Positions 7,468 through 16,914 of a stretch of 41,394 nt of DNA are shown piece by piece (the first letter of the stretch is position 1; each line of letters starts with the position of its first letter). The notes under the pieces are model-generated. The model searched no databases. It was not told the DNA's origin and saw nothing but the letters and a program-made list of their open reading frames with translations. Source of the DNA: a virus; the IMG/VR virus record IMGVR_UViG_3300050821_008308, positions 1-41,394 of that record. The stretch is one strand, 5' to 3'. Both the position numbers and the translations under genes were made by a program.

Positions 7468-8552
7468 AGGCCAAGAACTACTACAAGAAATTCGTTAACG
7501 ACCGCGATCTTGCCCTTGAAAAGATCCTCAGAAATGCACGCCTTCAGATTGCCGACGTATCCAGAGGAATGTTCCTATTCCTTACTCACCATTATTTGAG
7601 TAACAATAAATTCAGTACCGTCCATCACCAGGCGGCGGTATCAGCCCTACAGATTTCAGACATCGTTAAAGCCATGAGACGAAAGGCTTGGCTACTCACG
7701 GTCTCGAGTGAGGCTGAGGTAATGAAACGGATCGGTGCTTCAGACAAATCAATGATCAATGTGAGGCACTGCCCGGTCGAGATCCTAAACGACGAGTTCG
7801 AGGCCGGTGGAACCATACACGACAGGGTATTTCACTATCTGAACAAGATCGTCCGGAAGCTCGATAACCTTAAGGCGCTCCGGGAGCTCCAGGGCAAGAC
7901 TTTAACCCCAGATGACATCAAATCATGCCTACCGAGGCCAAAGTTCATTAGGGGGCCACGGATGGCCCTCACCAATCTGAATAGGCTCCAAGAGGCCAAC
8001 GAAGACGATTTAAACGATATAAGTGATGACGAACCAGCCAAACCGATGGTGATGGACTTCATAACCGAGGATCAATGGAACGACATCCTCGACGACTACA
8101 AAAACGAGTACATTCCCCAGACACGTGGACCTGATACCGTATTCGACGATAAAACCCTTAGAGACCAGGGGATAGAGCCCTCAGATAGGTACGAAGACGT
8201 AACCTACGGGTGGGAGATCGAGCAGGACGTTACTCACGACTTCGTTCAGACCGTGAGAATGGGTCAATCGGATGCGGCCAACGAAATGGGCGTGACTGAT
8301 ATGATTTGGATGGCTGTCCTGGACTCCCATACAGACGAGTGCTGTGATTGGCGTGACGGGCTCTTAACCTCTGAGATTGAGGCTGAGCTTAATAAGGGCG
8401 GGCACGACGGTGAGGAATGCGACGATTCTGAAGACGGGACTGTCCCGCCTATTCACTTTAATTGCCGATGTGCATTAGCTCCTGCAACGGATGACCTTCC
8501 CGATCCACCGGAGTCAAATATTGTAGATTTTGAAGACTGGCTGAATTCTTAA
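7464..8552 (+). CDS. MuF-type head morphogenesis (minor capsid) protein
   Basis: The 362-residue protein ends with the signature of Mu gpF/SPP1 gp7-like minor head proteins: AVLDSHTDECCDWRDGLL followed by PPIHFNCRCAL, a Cys/His pattern near residues 285-345. The N-terminal two thirds is helical. It probably attaches to the portal and enters the prohead, possibly aiding DNA ejection. TTG 7464 overlaps the preceding stop, with AGAGG upstream. In many phages the MuF gene follows portal; here it comes first. Confidence 0.8.
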   Translation: MKAKNYYKKFVNDRDLALEKILRNARLQIADVSRGMFLFLTHHYLSNNKFSTVHHQAAVSALQISDIVKAMRRKAWLLTVSSEAEVMKRIGASDKSMINVRHCPVEILNDEFEAGGTIHDRVFHYLNKIVRKLDNLKALRELQGKTLTPDDIKSCLPRPKFIRGPRMALTNLNRLQEANEDDLNDISDDEPAKPMVMDFITEDQWNDILDDYKNEYIPQTRGPDTVFDDKTLRDQGIEPSDRYEDVTYGWEIEQDVTHDFVQTVRMGQSDAANEMGVTDMIWMAVLDSHTDECCDWRDGLLTSEIEAELNKGGHDGEECDDSEDGTVPPIHFNCRCALAPATDDLPDPPESNIVDFEDWLNS

Positions 8553-8562
8553 GATTACGATC

Positions 8563-8787
8563 TTGATTCTAGCAAAAAAACGTCCCGATTCACGGTATCT
8601 AGGTTCGGGACCACACCATCAATGGGCAATAACCGGAACATCAAGACAGCGACGTTTCAACGACAGGAACATGCCCGACCGCTGCGAATATCCTCGGACG
8701 ACTTATCAACAAACTCCAGCCTTTAATCCACTTGAAATTGGTTCTCAACTCTGTAACGATTCAGTCATTGTAAAGGACTACCGCTGA
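8563..8787 (+). CDS. Hypothetical protein before portal (74 aa)
   Basis: The frame fills the gap between the MuF and portal genes, and its TGA overlaps the portal ATG (TGATG). The likely start is TTG 8563, but it lacks a convincing RBS; ATG 8668 behind AGGAAC would leave 39 residues. The sequence is polar with many Pro, Gln and Arg and no recognised domain. It may be a small head-associated protein. Confidence 0.5.
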   Translation: MILAKKRPDSRYLGSGPHHQWAITGTSRQRRFNDRNMPDRCEYPRTTYQQTPAFNPLEIGSQLCNDSVIVKDYR

Positions 8788-10559
8788 TGGGGAAGGATTC
8801 CCAGAAGGTTCCAAAAATACCTAAAAAGGTATCTGCGCTTGAAGTTGGCACGCCAAAGGTCATAAGGCCTTCGTTTAAGATTGACGATGAGACCTACGCC
8901 TTCGACGATAAGTTCAAGCCTGCGTCTGATTTAACCCCCGAGTCAGTCCATACAACGGCTGAACTCTTTGGCCTTATCGAAAAGCAAGCCAAGGAGAAGA
9001 CTAAAAACCCGGTCGAGATCGACGCCAGGGTTCTCTGCTACAATAAAACAAAAAAGAAATTTCAGATAAAGCGCTACCAAGAGACCTCAAAGTTAATGGA
9101 GGCGGTCAGGAAGACGGATGCAAAATTTAAGCTTCGAGAATCCAAGTCTCGCAAGTCTTTCATGGAGTTCGACGATTGGTTTGGTGCGGATGTCGGGACG
9201 GGAGGCCGTGAGGACATCAACGACTTCACACCCCTATTGGGTGGACCGTTTTTCAAGCAACTCTACCAATATGACTACATGCGGATGCACTCGGCCTGCT
9301 TTTATGCCTGGCACCACGATCCATTTGCAAAGTTCATAATCGAAGTTATCCACGACTTCTGTCTAGGTAAGGGATTCACAGTAGAATCTGATGATGATGA
9401 TAGCCAAAAACAGTGGGATCTCTTTCAAGAGGCCAACGACTTCGAGAAAAGGGTGGGGAACTTCCTTCGCGAGCTTACAGTCTATGGGGAACACTTCGTT
9501 TGGTTCCTACCAGGAATGGACTCAAAAATAGCATTTAAACCGTATGCACCGGGACAGCCGGCCAAAGGTAACATTCCTAGGGTTAGGCTCATTGACCCGT
9601 CAGCCATCTGGGACATCTGCACGATGCCGGACGACATTGAACAGGTGCTTTTCTATCAATGGATCGCGCCTACCCAATATCAGACCTACACGGCCCCGGG
9701 AGTACCCACCACCAAATTCATTTTTCAACAGATACCAGCCGACAACGTTCTTCACTATAAGATCAACCACGCGGACGATGAGAAGCGGGGCCGATCGGAG
9801 TTATTCGCTATTCTTGGATACCTAAAACGACTCAGGGACTCGATCAACTACTCAGTGATCAGTATGCAGAAGGCCGCCGCTTGGTCGATAGATACCACAA
9901 TTGAGGGGTCCCAATCTGACCTCGAAGCCTATGCGGCCGCACAAGTCACCCTAGGGACAGTCCCGCCTGCAGGCTCTGAATTCATTCATACCAAAGCAGT
10001 CGCAAGGGAATACCTGGATAATAAGGCCGGTGGCGGCCACAGGTCAGAAACCTTTGAATGGGTACTCTCAGCCATTGCCGCAGGTAGTCGAATACCCATC
10101 CAGTACTTTGGGACCCACCTTTCTGGTCACGGTACTCGGGGGAATGCTGTCGTGGCAACGGAGCCAGTGGCTAAGTTCTTTGAATCACGCCGGGAATTGG
10201 TAAAGCAAATGATCATGGATGTGCATGAGAGGATCACCGGGAAGGACTGTGAAGTCAGGTTCCCTGAGCTGATCACTCAAGATCGTTCTCAGAAGATCCG
10301 AGATACAATTAGCATTTACCAGGAAGAGATTTTCTCTAAAGAGCGGGCTTCGTCGATTATTGCCGAGGAAATGCAGCAGGACGAATTCGAGTATGACCAA
10401 GAGCAGGCACAGATCCGAAGTGAACCTTCACCGATCATGCCAACAACTATGGGCACGCCTCTCACGGCACCTCCGAAGGCGGCGGGAACTCCAGCGACAC
10501 CGAATTCAGGCCTGAACGGGACTCAAAAAGCGGGGATTAAAACCAATGATCGCACCTGA
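8787..10559 (+). CDS. Portal protein
   Basis: The 590-residue product has portal features: a membrane-free mixed alpha/beta core with CLGKGFTVE, an LRELTVYGEHFVWF strand-helix region, a long helix near NYSVISMQKAAAW and a C-terminal Pro/Ala-rich tail. Size and position (after TerL and MuF, before the protease-scaffold) fit. It forms the dodecameric channel at the capsid vertex for packaging and tail attachment. The tail beyond about residue 540 is low-complexity. Confidence 0.85.
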   Translation: MGKDSQKVPKIPKKVSALEVGTPKVIRPSFKIDDETYAFDDKFKPASDLTPESVHTTAELFGLIEKQAKEKTKNPVEIDARVLCYNKTKKKFQIKRYQETSKLMEAVRKTDAKFKLRESKSRKSFMEFDDWFGADVGTGGREDINDFTPLLGGPFFKQLYQYDYMRMHSACFYAWHHDPFAKFIIEVIHDFCLGKGFTVESDDDDSQKQWDLFQEANDFEKRVGNFLRELTVYGEHFVWFLPGMDSKIAFKPYAPGQPAKGNIPRVRLIDPSAIWDICTMPDDIEQVLFYQWIAPTQYQTYTAPGVPTTKFIFQQIPADNVLHYKINHADDEKRGRSELFAILGYLKRLRDSINYSVISMQKAAAWSIDTTIEGSQSDLEAYAAAQVTLGTVPPAGSEFIHTKAVAREYLDNKAGGGHRSETFEWVLSAIAAGSRIPIQYFGTHLSGHGTRGNAVVATEPVAKFFESRRELVKQMIMDVHERITGKDCEVRFPELITQDRSQKIRDTISIYQEEIFSKERASSIIAEEMQQDEFEYDQEQAQIRSEPSPIMPTTMGTPLTAPPKAAGTPATPNSGLNGTQKAGIKTNDRT

Positions 10560-10914
10560 CACGTCGTTTGAAGAGTTTAGAGATAACCCCAACAAGTTTG
10601 GGTTCCCCACGTTCGAGCAGTTCCTTAAAAACAAAGATCATTATCTCAGGTACTACAAAGAAACAGCGAAGCTCGACATGCTCGACAATGGTCCCACGCA
10701 AACTCGAATGCAGATCAGGAAACAGAAATTCTACGTCAATGGTCACTTCTGCCGGAACCTAGAAAAGGTCCAGCATATTGCCGAGTGTGAAAACATTGAC
10801 CTTAGAGTGGTCACGAACGTTCAGCTCATCGATGTGGGCGGAAACATGTGCGACCAGCATATTTGTTTTGACAAAAAGAAGGAGCCTAAGAATGGCCTTA
10901 TCCTCGCGCCGTAA
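10546..10914 (+). CDS. Hypothetical head-region protein (122 aa)
   Basis: ATG 10546 lies in the end of the portal gene, and the frame runs into the start of the protease-scaffold gene. The product is acidic/basic mixed, with FPTFEQFLKNKDHYLRYY and three scattered cysteines (FCRN, AECEN, MCDQHICF) in its second half, which could bind metal. No family recognised. Its place between portal and protease suggests a structural or assembly role. Confidence 0.65.
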   Translation: MIAPDTSFEEFRDNPNKFGFPTFEQFLKNKDHYLRYYKETAKLDMLDNGPTQTRMQIRKQKFYVNGHFCRNLEKVQHIAECENIDLRVVTNVQLIDVGGNMCDQHICFDKKKEPKNGLILAP

Positions 10915-12370
10915 CACCATGGCAAACCTTCTCAAAAAAGAGGCTGATGCATCCTCATCTCAACCTTCTCTTTTCTTTGTTGGTAGAAACAAAATCAAAG
11001 CTTTAAAAGCCAAAAAGGATGCCAACGTCGAAGCTATTGTCGACGAGTGTTTACAGGCTTTCGAGGAAGCATTCGGACCTCATGATCTTGAATCTGAAAT
11101 AGCCTGGAGTCTTTCAGAGAAGGACGTAAACGCTACAAAGTTTGATGTGATTCTTATAGAGTCAGGGCTTGGTAACTTTTCAAACTGTGCCTATTACCCA
11201 AATGAATGCCTGAAGGCTTCTGCCGGAGTATTTGAGGGGAAGAAAATCTATGCCAACCACCCATCACAATCCGAAGAGAATGACAGACCAGAGAGAAGCG
11301 TTAAGGACATCCTCGGACACTTTGAAAATGTTCGTTACCAAGAAACTAACGGTAGGGGCGTGCTTAGAGCTACGCTCGTGGTTACACCAGGTGAATCACT
11401 GGACTGGGCAAAGCAACAGTTCCTACACGCCATTAAGTTCAAAGAATCACACCCAGATCAAGAATTCATAGGCCTATCAATCAACGCCGAAGGTGATTTT
11501 GAAGAGCGAGATATTGAACATATCATTGCAACCGCTCCTCCCGATTGTATTCCAAAGCTAATGACCGCCAAAGAAAAGGGAATCTACCAAGTTAACTACG
11601 TTCAGAAAATCGAAAACGCTACCTCATGCGACCTGGTTACAGAAGCCGGAGCGGGTGGCAAAATTTTAAAACTTTTAGAGGAGGACCTGAAAATGTCCAA
11701 AAAAATAGTCAAGGAGGCCGATGACGCCTCTAAAGATAAAGACCTAATGACAAAAATGGTTAAAAAACACATGGGCGACGAAGTCGACGAAGCCACTATG
11801 GAAGCTGTAGGTAAAACTTCAGCAGCCTATGAAGCTATCGGTATGGACAAGGAAGCCGCTGTAAGATGCGCTTCCGCTCACCACACAGTTGAAGGCTTTA
11901 AGGCCAAGAAGGAAGCTATGGATAAGGCCGATAAAGAGAAGGAAGCCGCGGCTAAAAAGGATGCCGGTGGTGACGATGGTGATGCCGACGACAAAAAAGA
12001 TAAAAAAGAATCAGAAGTTATTGAACAAGATGCTACGAAAAAACTCCAGGAGACTGAGGTAGTCAAGCTCCAGGGGCGTATCGCTGCACTTGAGACTGAG
12101 AACAGGACCTTTAAACTCAACAAGTTGGTAGAGAAAACCCTTGCTGAGTCTAAGCTCCCGCGCTCAGCCACTGATCTGTTCAGGAAACAAATTGTCGATG
12201 TGAAAACTGAGAGCGAATTCACCAAACTCTTTGCAGCATTTAAAGAAGGTTTCGGAGCTAAGGTAGTTAGCGATGAAGACGAGAATCCCTTCGTTATTTC
12301 TGTAGAGAAGCTTGATCTGAGCGAATCAGAGCAAGGTGATATTGACCTCAGTGATTGTATTGAAAACTAA
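10892..12370 (+). CDS. Prohead protease-scaffold fusion protein
   Basis: ATG 10892 has AAGGAG seven bases upstream, so it is preferred over the frame opening at 10778. The N-terminal half, about 240 residues, resembles phage head-maturation proteases: a KIYANHPSQSE His-containing segment and EFIGLSINAEG with the putative catalytic Ser. The C-terminal half is Lys/Glu/Ala/Asp-rich coiled coil (roughly residues 260-420), as expected for a scaffold that is removed on maturation. It directly precedes the cement and major capsid genes. Catalytic residues are inferred from pattern and need structure-based comparison. Confidence 0.75.
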   Translation: MALSSRRNTMANLLKKEADASSSQPSLFFVGRNKIKALKAKKDANVEAIVDECLQAFEEAFGPHDLESEIAWSLSEKDVNATKFDVILIESGLGNFSNCAYYPNECLKASAGVFEGKKIYANHPSQSEENDRPERSVKDILGHFENVRYQETNGRGVLRATLVVTPGESLDWAKQQFLHAIKFKESHPDQEFIGLSINAEGDFEERDIEHIIATAPPDCIPKLMTAKEKGIYQVNYVQKIENATSCDLVTEAGAGGKILKLLEEDLKMSKKIVKEADDASKDKDLMTKMVKKHMGDEVDEATMEAVGKTSAAYEAIGMDKEAAVRCASAHHTVEGFKAKKEAMDKADKEKEAAAKKDAGGDDGDADDKKDKKESEVIEQDATKKLQETEVVKLQGRIAALETENRTFKLNKLVEKTLAESKLPRSATDLFRKQIVDVKTESEFTKLFAAFKEGFGAKVVSDEDENPFVISVEKLDLSESEQGDIDLSDCIEN

Positions 12371-12386
12371 AAACAGGAGTTAAAAA

Positions 12387-12881
12387 ATGTCTGGAAAAAA
12401 TACGATAGTTAGGAGCGTAAGACCTAGCAGCGTTTTCGAATCGGCGAAAAACGTTATCTCCAGTGCTGTAAGCTTGAATCAAGGCGATCTAGTTTGCCTT
12501 AAATCAAACTTACTTGCACGACCGACCAGTGAAGGAGACGGCCAATACTTCTTGGGTATTCAGCGCGAAACGATTGTATCAGGTGTGATCCCATCACCTT
12601 ACAATAGTGACGTGACTGCATCTCAAGCAGTAGCCGACATCCCAGGTCCTCAGTTCGGAGTGATTGCTTTGTTGCACTTGAAACCAAGCGACACTTTGAA
12701 CCCCGGCGACCCAGTTTATTTGTACCCCACACTTACGAGCAATCGTGGTGTTCAAGCCGCTGGAACTAAAATCATCGGGACTTACCAAGGCCCGGCTGTG
12801 ACAGGTGGATCATCGGATGCTCTTACAGAGATCCCTGTATTCGTTGGTCATCGTTTTCCTGGCGACACTCTGTCGTTCTAA
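12387..12881 (+). CDS. Capsid cement (decoration) protein
   Basis: ATG 12387 follows CAGGAG. The 164-residue product is beta-rich with the DUF2190-like pattern GDLVCLKSN, a central GVIALLHLKPSDTLNPGDPVYLYP strand pair and a closing VFVGHRFPGD. Such proteins sit on the capsid between protease and major capsid genes and stabilise expanded heads. Position and length agree. Confidence 0.75.
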   Translation: MSGKNTIVRSVRPSSVFESAKNVISSAVSLNQGDLVCLKSNLLARPTSEGDGQYFLGIQRETIVSGVIPSPYNSDVTASQAVADIPGPQFGVIALLHLKPSDTLNPGDPVYLYPTLTSNRGVQAAGTKIIGTYQGPAVTGGSSDALTEIPVFVGHRFPGDTLSF

Positions 12882-12896
12882 TGAAAGGTGGGACAA

Positions 12897-14144
12897 ATGG
12901 AAGATAAAATTTACACTCAAGAAGAAGCCCAAGCAATGGCGGCGAAATTCAAAAATCCGAACGTTGCTAAACGGGCTCGTAATCTAAAGACAATCGAACG
13001 CGCTCTGTGGGAATCTCCAGAGATAAAGCGAATGACTGAGCGAATGAAGAAATTTCATAAGCTCGACGTTCGTGATGCGAAGAAATTCCCAATCATGGAG
13101 GCAGGATTTTCTTTCAGGAAACTGCAAGAAAAATTAGCTCTTCGTGAGGCGGATACTTCAAGCGTGTTTAGTCAGTTCCTAGTAGCTGGTCTTCAGACAA
13201 TCGTGAACAATATGTATCACATTGATGATTCAACCACGTACGAGGATTGGGCGCACGTTGTGGCCAGCAAGAAAGACACTGAGCCCTATGCTCCAAACCA
13301 AGGTGTATCATTTCCTAGCCAAGTTGGACCTAGTGAAGTGTTTCCTGAAGTTGGCGCTGCTGCTCTGAACATCGCTCTTAAAAACTACAAGTATGGAACG
13401 ATCTATGCGCTTGAGAAAGAACTTCTCGACGACGATCAATCAGGAACCTTCCAAGCACAAGCTGGAACTCTTGGTCAGTACATGAAGTTATTGGGCGAAG
13501 TTTGGTCTTATGGAAAATTGGCTTCAGTTTCAGGAATGGTTTACTCAAACCTGAGTATCCCCACCTCTGAAACGAAACCAAGCGGTGAGGACGAGTATCC
13601 TTACACAATTTCCACAGACACCTTTATTGGTGGTGGTTACAATGCTCCGGCAACGTACACCCTCCCCACTAAAGCCGCTCTTCAAACCGCTCGCACCACA
13701 ATGATGAGCCAAAAAAACCTTCAAGGGTTAAAAATGGCCATTAAAGTAAACCGAATTATCGCAGGACCTGCCAATGAGTATGATTTGGCAATCCTTATGA
13801 ATTCTGCTTACTACCCTGCTGGTGCTGCTGCTGCCGGTGTTACTGGTGGAGCGTTCGCTATCAATCCTTTAAAGGGAATGGCGAATCTCACTATCAGCCC
13901 GTACGTGTTCAAAAACGATGGAACGGTTAACGGTGATTCTTTGGCTTGGTACTATTGCGATGACACAAAACCTTTCTTTGTATTCCAAATCAGAGAAGCG
14001 GCCACTGTCGAGCAAGAGGCACCTAATGCCGGTCAGTCATTCAACCAGGACATCGTCCGTTTTAAATGCCGATCTAGATTGAACGCTGACTTTATTGATC
14101 CGCGTTTTATCTGGCAAGGTAATGACGGATCTGTAACTTCGTAA
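12897..14144 (+). CDS. Major capsid protein
   Basis: ATG 12897 is preceded by AAAGGTGG, better placed than GTG 12888. The 415-residue product has a helical, charged N-terminal region of about 80 residues (probably a delta-domain-like scaffold extension), then an HK97-like fold suggested by the FPEVGAAALNIALKNYKYG region, the hydrophobic axial domain and a closing NADFIDPRFIWQGNDGS. Order (protease-scaffold, cement, capsid) confirms the identity. A 21-bp RNA hairpin follows the stop. Confidence 0.85.
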   Translation: MEDKIYTQEEAQAMAAKFKNPNVAKRARNLKTIERALWESPEIKRMTERMKKFHKLDVRDAKKFPIMEAGFSFRKLQEKLALREADTSSVFSQFLVAGLQTIVNNMYHIDDSTTYEDWAHVVASKKDTEPYAPNQGVSFPSQVGPSEVFPEVGAAALNIALKNYKYGTIYALEKELLDDDQSGTFQAQAGTLGQYMKLLGEVWSYGKLASVSGMVYSNLSIPTSETKPSGEDEYPYTISTDTFIGGGYNAPATYTLPTKAALQTARTTMMSQKNLQGLKMAIKVNRIIAGPANEYDLAILMNSAYYPAGAAAAGVTGGAFAINPLKGMANLTISPYVFKNDGTVNGDSLAWYYCDDTKPFFVFQIREAATVEQEAPNAGQSFNQDIVRFKCRSRLNADFIDPRFIWQGNDGSVTS

Positions 14145-14152
14145 GTTGTTAA

Positions 14153-14206
14153 GTTTGGACTCGTCCTTGCTACTTAGTTCCTTTCGTAGTGAGGGCGGGT
14201 CTGAAT
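14153..14206 (+). promoter_or_regulatory. Strong RNA hairpin after the major capsid gene
   Basis: Bases 14153-14173 pair with 14186-14206 in 21 consecutive pairs, 14 Watson-Crick and 7 G-U, closing a 12-nt loop. The wobble pairs hold only in plus-strand RNA. It begins 9 nt after the capsid stop. No U-tract follows (TCATAGAAAAGG comes next), so it is not a classical intrinsic terminator. It could be an mRNA 3'-end stabiliser or processing site, limiting expression of the downstream connectors relative to capsid. Confidence 0.8.
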
Positions 14207-14228
14207 CATAGAAAAGGAAGAAAGTGTT

Positions 14229-14711
14229 ATGAGCAAAAAAAAGGTGACAGTTAAACAACCTCAGCAAAACATGGTGGCGTCTATCGAGATGCCAGATGCC
14301 GGGACTCATTCTGAACGTAAGGGTGCAAAACCAAAAGCTATTAGACGTCAATCGACTGCGAAAAGAATTGCTGCTGGACCTGACTTCGTTAGGATTAACG
14401 TTCGACATCACATCTTAAAAGAGAAATTTCCAGGCAAGCCATTCATGTGGAATATCGACCGCGTATTTCCATACTCACAGTACGGCGAGCTTCTGGTCGA
14501 TGAGCCAAGACTCCCATACAATATCAAAGCGTGCCTCGAAAAGGCCGTGATCATGAAGCAACTCAAAATCAAGTACGTAGTGCTTAAGGACGGAACCATT
14601 CCTTTGGCTTGTACTGACGACGAGATTGCTCAGAAGGAATTCGGTCTAGAATCAGTGCGCGATAAGCACGGCATTTTTCAAGACGTTGAAGTAGAGGAGC
14701 AGACCGCCTAA
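14229..14711 (+). CDS. Hypothetical head protein (160 aa)
   Basis: ATG 14229 follows AAAGGAAGAAAG shortly after the capsid hairpin. The first 50 residues are Lys/Gln/Arg-rich and probably disordered; the rest is a compact mixed alpha/beta domain (NVRHHILKEKFPGKPFMWN). Its TAATG overlap with the next gene couples it to the connectors. Likely a head or head-tail joining protein by position; family not recognised. Confidence 0.6.
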   Translation: MSKKKVTVKQPQQNMVASIEMPDAGTHSERKGAKPKAIRRQSTAKRIAAGPDFVRINVRHHILKEKFPGKPFMWNIDRVFPYSQYGELLVDEPRLPYNIKACLEKAVIMKQLKIKYVVLKDGTIPLACTDDEIAQKEFGLESVRDKHGIFQDVEVEEQTA

Positions 14712-15373
14712 TGGATGCACCTACCGCCAGATCAGAGCTCCGAATACTTATCAGCGATAATATCAATGATAAACAAGCCTATCGAAAGGAAGTTTTCGGA
14801 GACATTGACGCTGCAAATACGGTCTACAAGACTCTTGAGGATCGACGGGTAACTGACTTCACTACCGCTGTAGCCCCTCAAGGCGTGTATCTGGATAACA
14901 CCATTGTAGCTCCAAGCGATGTTATAAAGGACGATGTTGTAACAGGCGAATTCGTTTTAAGAACTGCTCCAGCACAGCCAAAAAAGGTAAGGGCTACCTA
15001 TTACTCTCAATGGTTTTTGGATGTTGAAATAGATCAGTTTATCGTTTCTGCCTCTCAGTGGTGTTTATCACAGGACGCTATCACTGGAATACCAGACGGG
15101 TTAATACCCGCGGTTCTCCATTTTGCAGCGGGAGAGGCGTATCTAAAGCTCTCTCTCAAGTGGGCAAGACGTCTGTCGGAAGAGTTTAGGACTGAGGATG
15201 CAGAGGATAAAGAGAGGTTTGGAATAGTTCAGGCCTATCAGGCTTCTGCAAAGGCCGAGAAAGCTACCGCTCAAAACTTCAGACAGAATTATTATCAACG
15301 AAACGACCAGGCAAGAGCCCCTCTTTACACAAGTACCGCTGGTAATGTGAGAAGGGTACAACCAAAATCATGA
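14711..15373 (+). CDS. Head-tail connector (adaptor) protein
   Basis: This 220-residue protein follows the head genes and precedes the gp10-like and terminator genes, the slot of the head-tail adaptor. It has a helical middle (ILHFAAGEAYLKLSLKWARRLSEEF region, residues about 135-165) and a polar tail. Its stop overlaps the next start by four bases. It probably sits under the portal. Sequence evidence for the family is modest. Confidence 0.6.
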   Translation: MDAPTARSELRILISDNINDKQAYRKEVFGDIDAANTVYKTLEDRRVTDFTTAVAPQGVYLDNTIVAPSDVIKDDVVTGEFVLRTAPAQPKKVRATYYSQWFLDVEIDQFIVSASQWCLSQDAITGIPDGLIPAVLHFAAGEAYLKLSLKWARRLSEEFRTEDAEDKERFGIVQAYQASAKAEKATAQNFRQNYYQRNDQARAPLYTSTAGNVRRVQPKS

Positions 15374-15831
15374 GCAAAGAGTTCACTAGAGTTGTTAATG
15401 GGGTTACAAAAAGTCTTGAGGGAATGCTCAATAGGGCTAACCTTATCGACGGCTACCTCGATCGCGTTGTTTATCCAATGTATCAAAATCTTCAAAGAGA
15501 GCGATGGGCCAGTGAAAACGCCACTCAAGGTAGTTCCTGGCCATCGCTTCAACCAGCCTACGCGGAAATGAAACTCAAAAGGTATGCTGATTATCCTGGT
15601 GGTGGAACTAAGATGATGATCGCCACCAAAAGACTTTTCAATTCAGTTGTGGGTGACGAGGATACGTCAGAGCATGAGAAGGTTGTATCAAACCACTCAC
15701 TTCAGATTTTCAGCACCACTCCATACGCTGAGTATGCAAACGTAGTCAGAGAGTTTAAAGAGTTTTCGGTAGAAACAATGAGAGAGATCATGTCCGGTAT
15801 TGTAAACTATATCACTAGGGGTGTGGAATGA
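15370..15831 (+). CDS. Virion morphogenesis / head closure-like protein
   Basis: The 153-residue product resembles Mu gpG/HK97 gp10-like tail-completion proteins: an N-terminal helix, W-x-x-L-x-P-x-Y-x-x-M-K (WPSLQPAYAEMK), KRLFNSVVG and YAEYANVVREF. It lies between the connector and the tail terminator. It likely helps join tail to head. ATG start overlaps the upstream stop; the downstream gene overlaps by ATGA. Confidence 0.7.
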   Translation: MSKEFTRVVNGVTKSLEGMLNRANLIDGYLDRVVYPMYQNLQRERWASENATQGSSWPSLQPAYAEMKLKRYADYPGGGTKMMIATKRLFNSVVGDEDTSEHEKVVSNHSLQIFSTTPYAEYANVVREFKEFSVETMREIMSGIVNYITRGVE

Positions 15832-16340
15832 ATTCAGCCCCTAACCTTATTGAAAAACCTACAGATATGATCATGGCGTTTATCAAAGCCAACATCGCCG
15901 AGGCCTTAACTGAGATCAGGAATGAGCGCGGCAACTACGTTGTTTCTACAGAGCCCCCACCTACACAATCGTATTTTATTTACGAAGGTGCAATGGCTTA
16001 TCAGGCCCCTGGAGTGTTCGTAGTCGCTCAGAAAAATCAAACTCGTCTGGATAGGGGTCAAAGTTTTACCAATTCTCAAGCCAGGTATTGTATTTCGGTC
16101 GTGGTAGAGGACAAAGAGAAAGAGCTTTTATCTCGTAAGTCTTGGAGATATCAGGACGCTCTCTACGGAATGCTTCATGAGACCGAGATACGTGATGATG
16201 TAAGCCCTATAACAAAAATAGCAATTAAAGTAATAGAACAACGCTTCTCGAACAATTTCGCCTCTGGAAATGAGCAACAGAAAACATTTAGGAAAGAGGT
16301 TGCGTTCGATTGCGATGTTGAAATTTGGCAAGGTTTATAA
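15828..16340 (+). CDS. Tail terminator protein
   Basis: The 170-residue mixed alpha/beta protein with an N-terminal helix (DMIMAFIKANIAEALTEI), long beta strands (ARYCISVVVEDKE) and a closing strand ending EIWQGL matches tail terminators (lambda gpU type) in size, order and secondary-structure pattern. It directly precedes the tail tube gene. It caps the growing tube. Confidence 0.65.
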   Translation: MNSAPNLIEKPTDMIMAFIKANIAEALTEIRNERGNYVVSTEPPPTQSYFIYEGAMAYQAPGVFVVAQKNQTRLDRGQSFTNSQARYCISVVVEDKEKELLSRKSWRYQDALYGMLHETEIRDDVSPITKIAIKVIEQRFSNNFASGNEQQKTFRKEVAFDCDVEIWQGL

Positions 16341-16362
16341 AATTTAATTCTAAGGAGGATTT

Positions 16363-16914
16363 ATGGGACTACCTACATACCCAACAGTGACACCCGGAAA
16401 CATGGAGTTATCTCCTGCTCAGGTGTTTTTCCAAGGACCAAGTGACAATTCCTACGTGGAAATTGGAGGCACACTAGGTAACGTGGTCATTACAACGAAA
16501 TATTCAAAGGCTGATATCCGTGCCGACCAATACGGAGACTCAATACTAGATAGACGCGTGTCTGGCTTAATGCTTCAGATCACTACAGAGTTTGCTGAGA
16601 TTTTAAACAAGAATCTAATGAAATACCTATTCCCTCACGGTGTGATTGCAGGATCGAGTCCTAAGTATTTCAAGTTTGTTTCAAACATCGGAGACGGTGA
16701 TTTATCAAACTCTGGAAAATTAAAACTCCATCCTCAGGCTCAGGGATCTAACATCCAGTTTGATTGGATATTCCCAAAGGCCTGCGCATCAGCAGATAGC
16801 GTGTTTACTTTGTCACCTAAAGACCAGATCAAGGCGAAGATTGTATGGAACGTATTACCAGATACAACCACATCACCAGCCTTGTGGGCAACATTAGGAG
16901 ATACGACACTCTAA
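16363..16914 (+). CDS. Major tail tube protein
   Basis: ATG 16363 has a strong AAGGAGG upstream, as expected for an abundant protein. The 183-residue beta-rich product (SPAQVFFQG, GGTLGNVVITTKYS, IKAKIVWNVLPD) has the usual tube-protein size and lies just before the tail chaperones. It polymerises to form the siphovirus tail tube. The stop overlaps the next ATG (TAATG). Confidence 0.8.
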   Translation: MGLPTYPTVTPGNMELSPAQVFFQGPSDNSYVEIGGTLGNVVITTKYSKADIRADQYGDSILDRRVSGLMLQITTEFAEILNKNLMKYLFPHGVIAGSSPKYFKFVSNIGDGDLSNSGKLKLHPQAQGSNIQFDWIFPKACASADSVFTLSPKDQIKAKIVWNVLPDTTTSPALWATLGDTTL

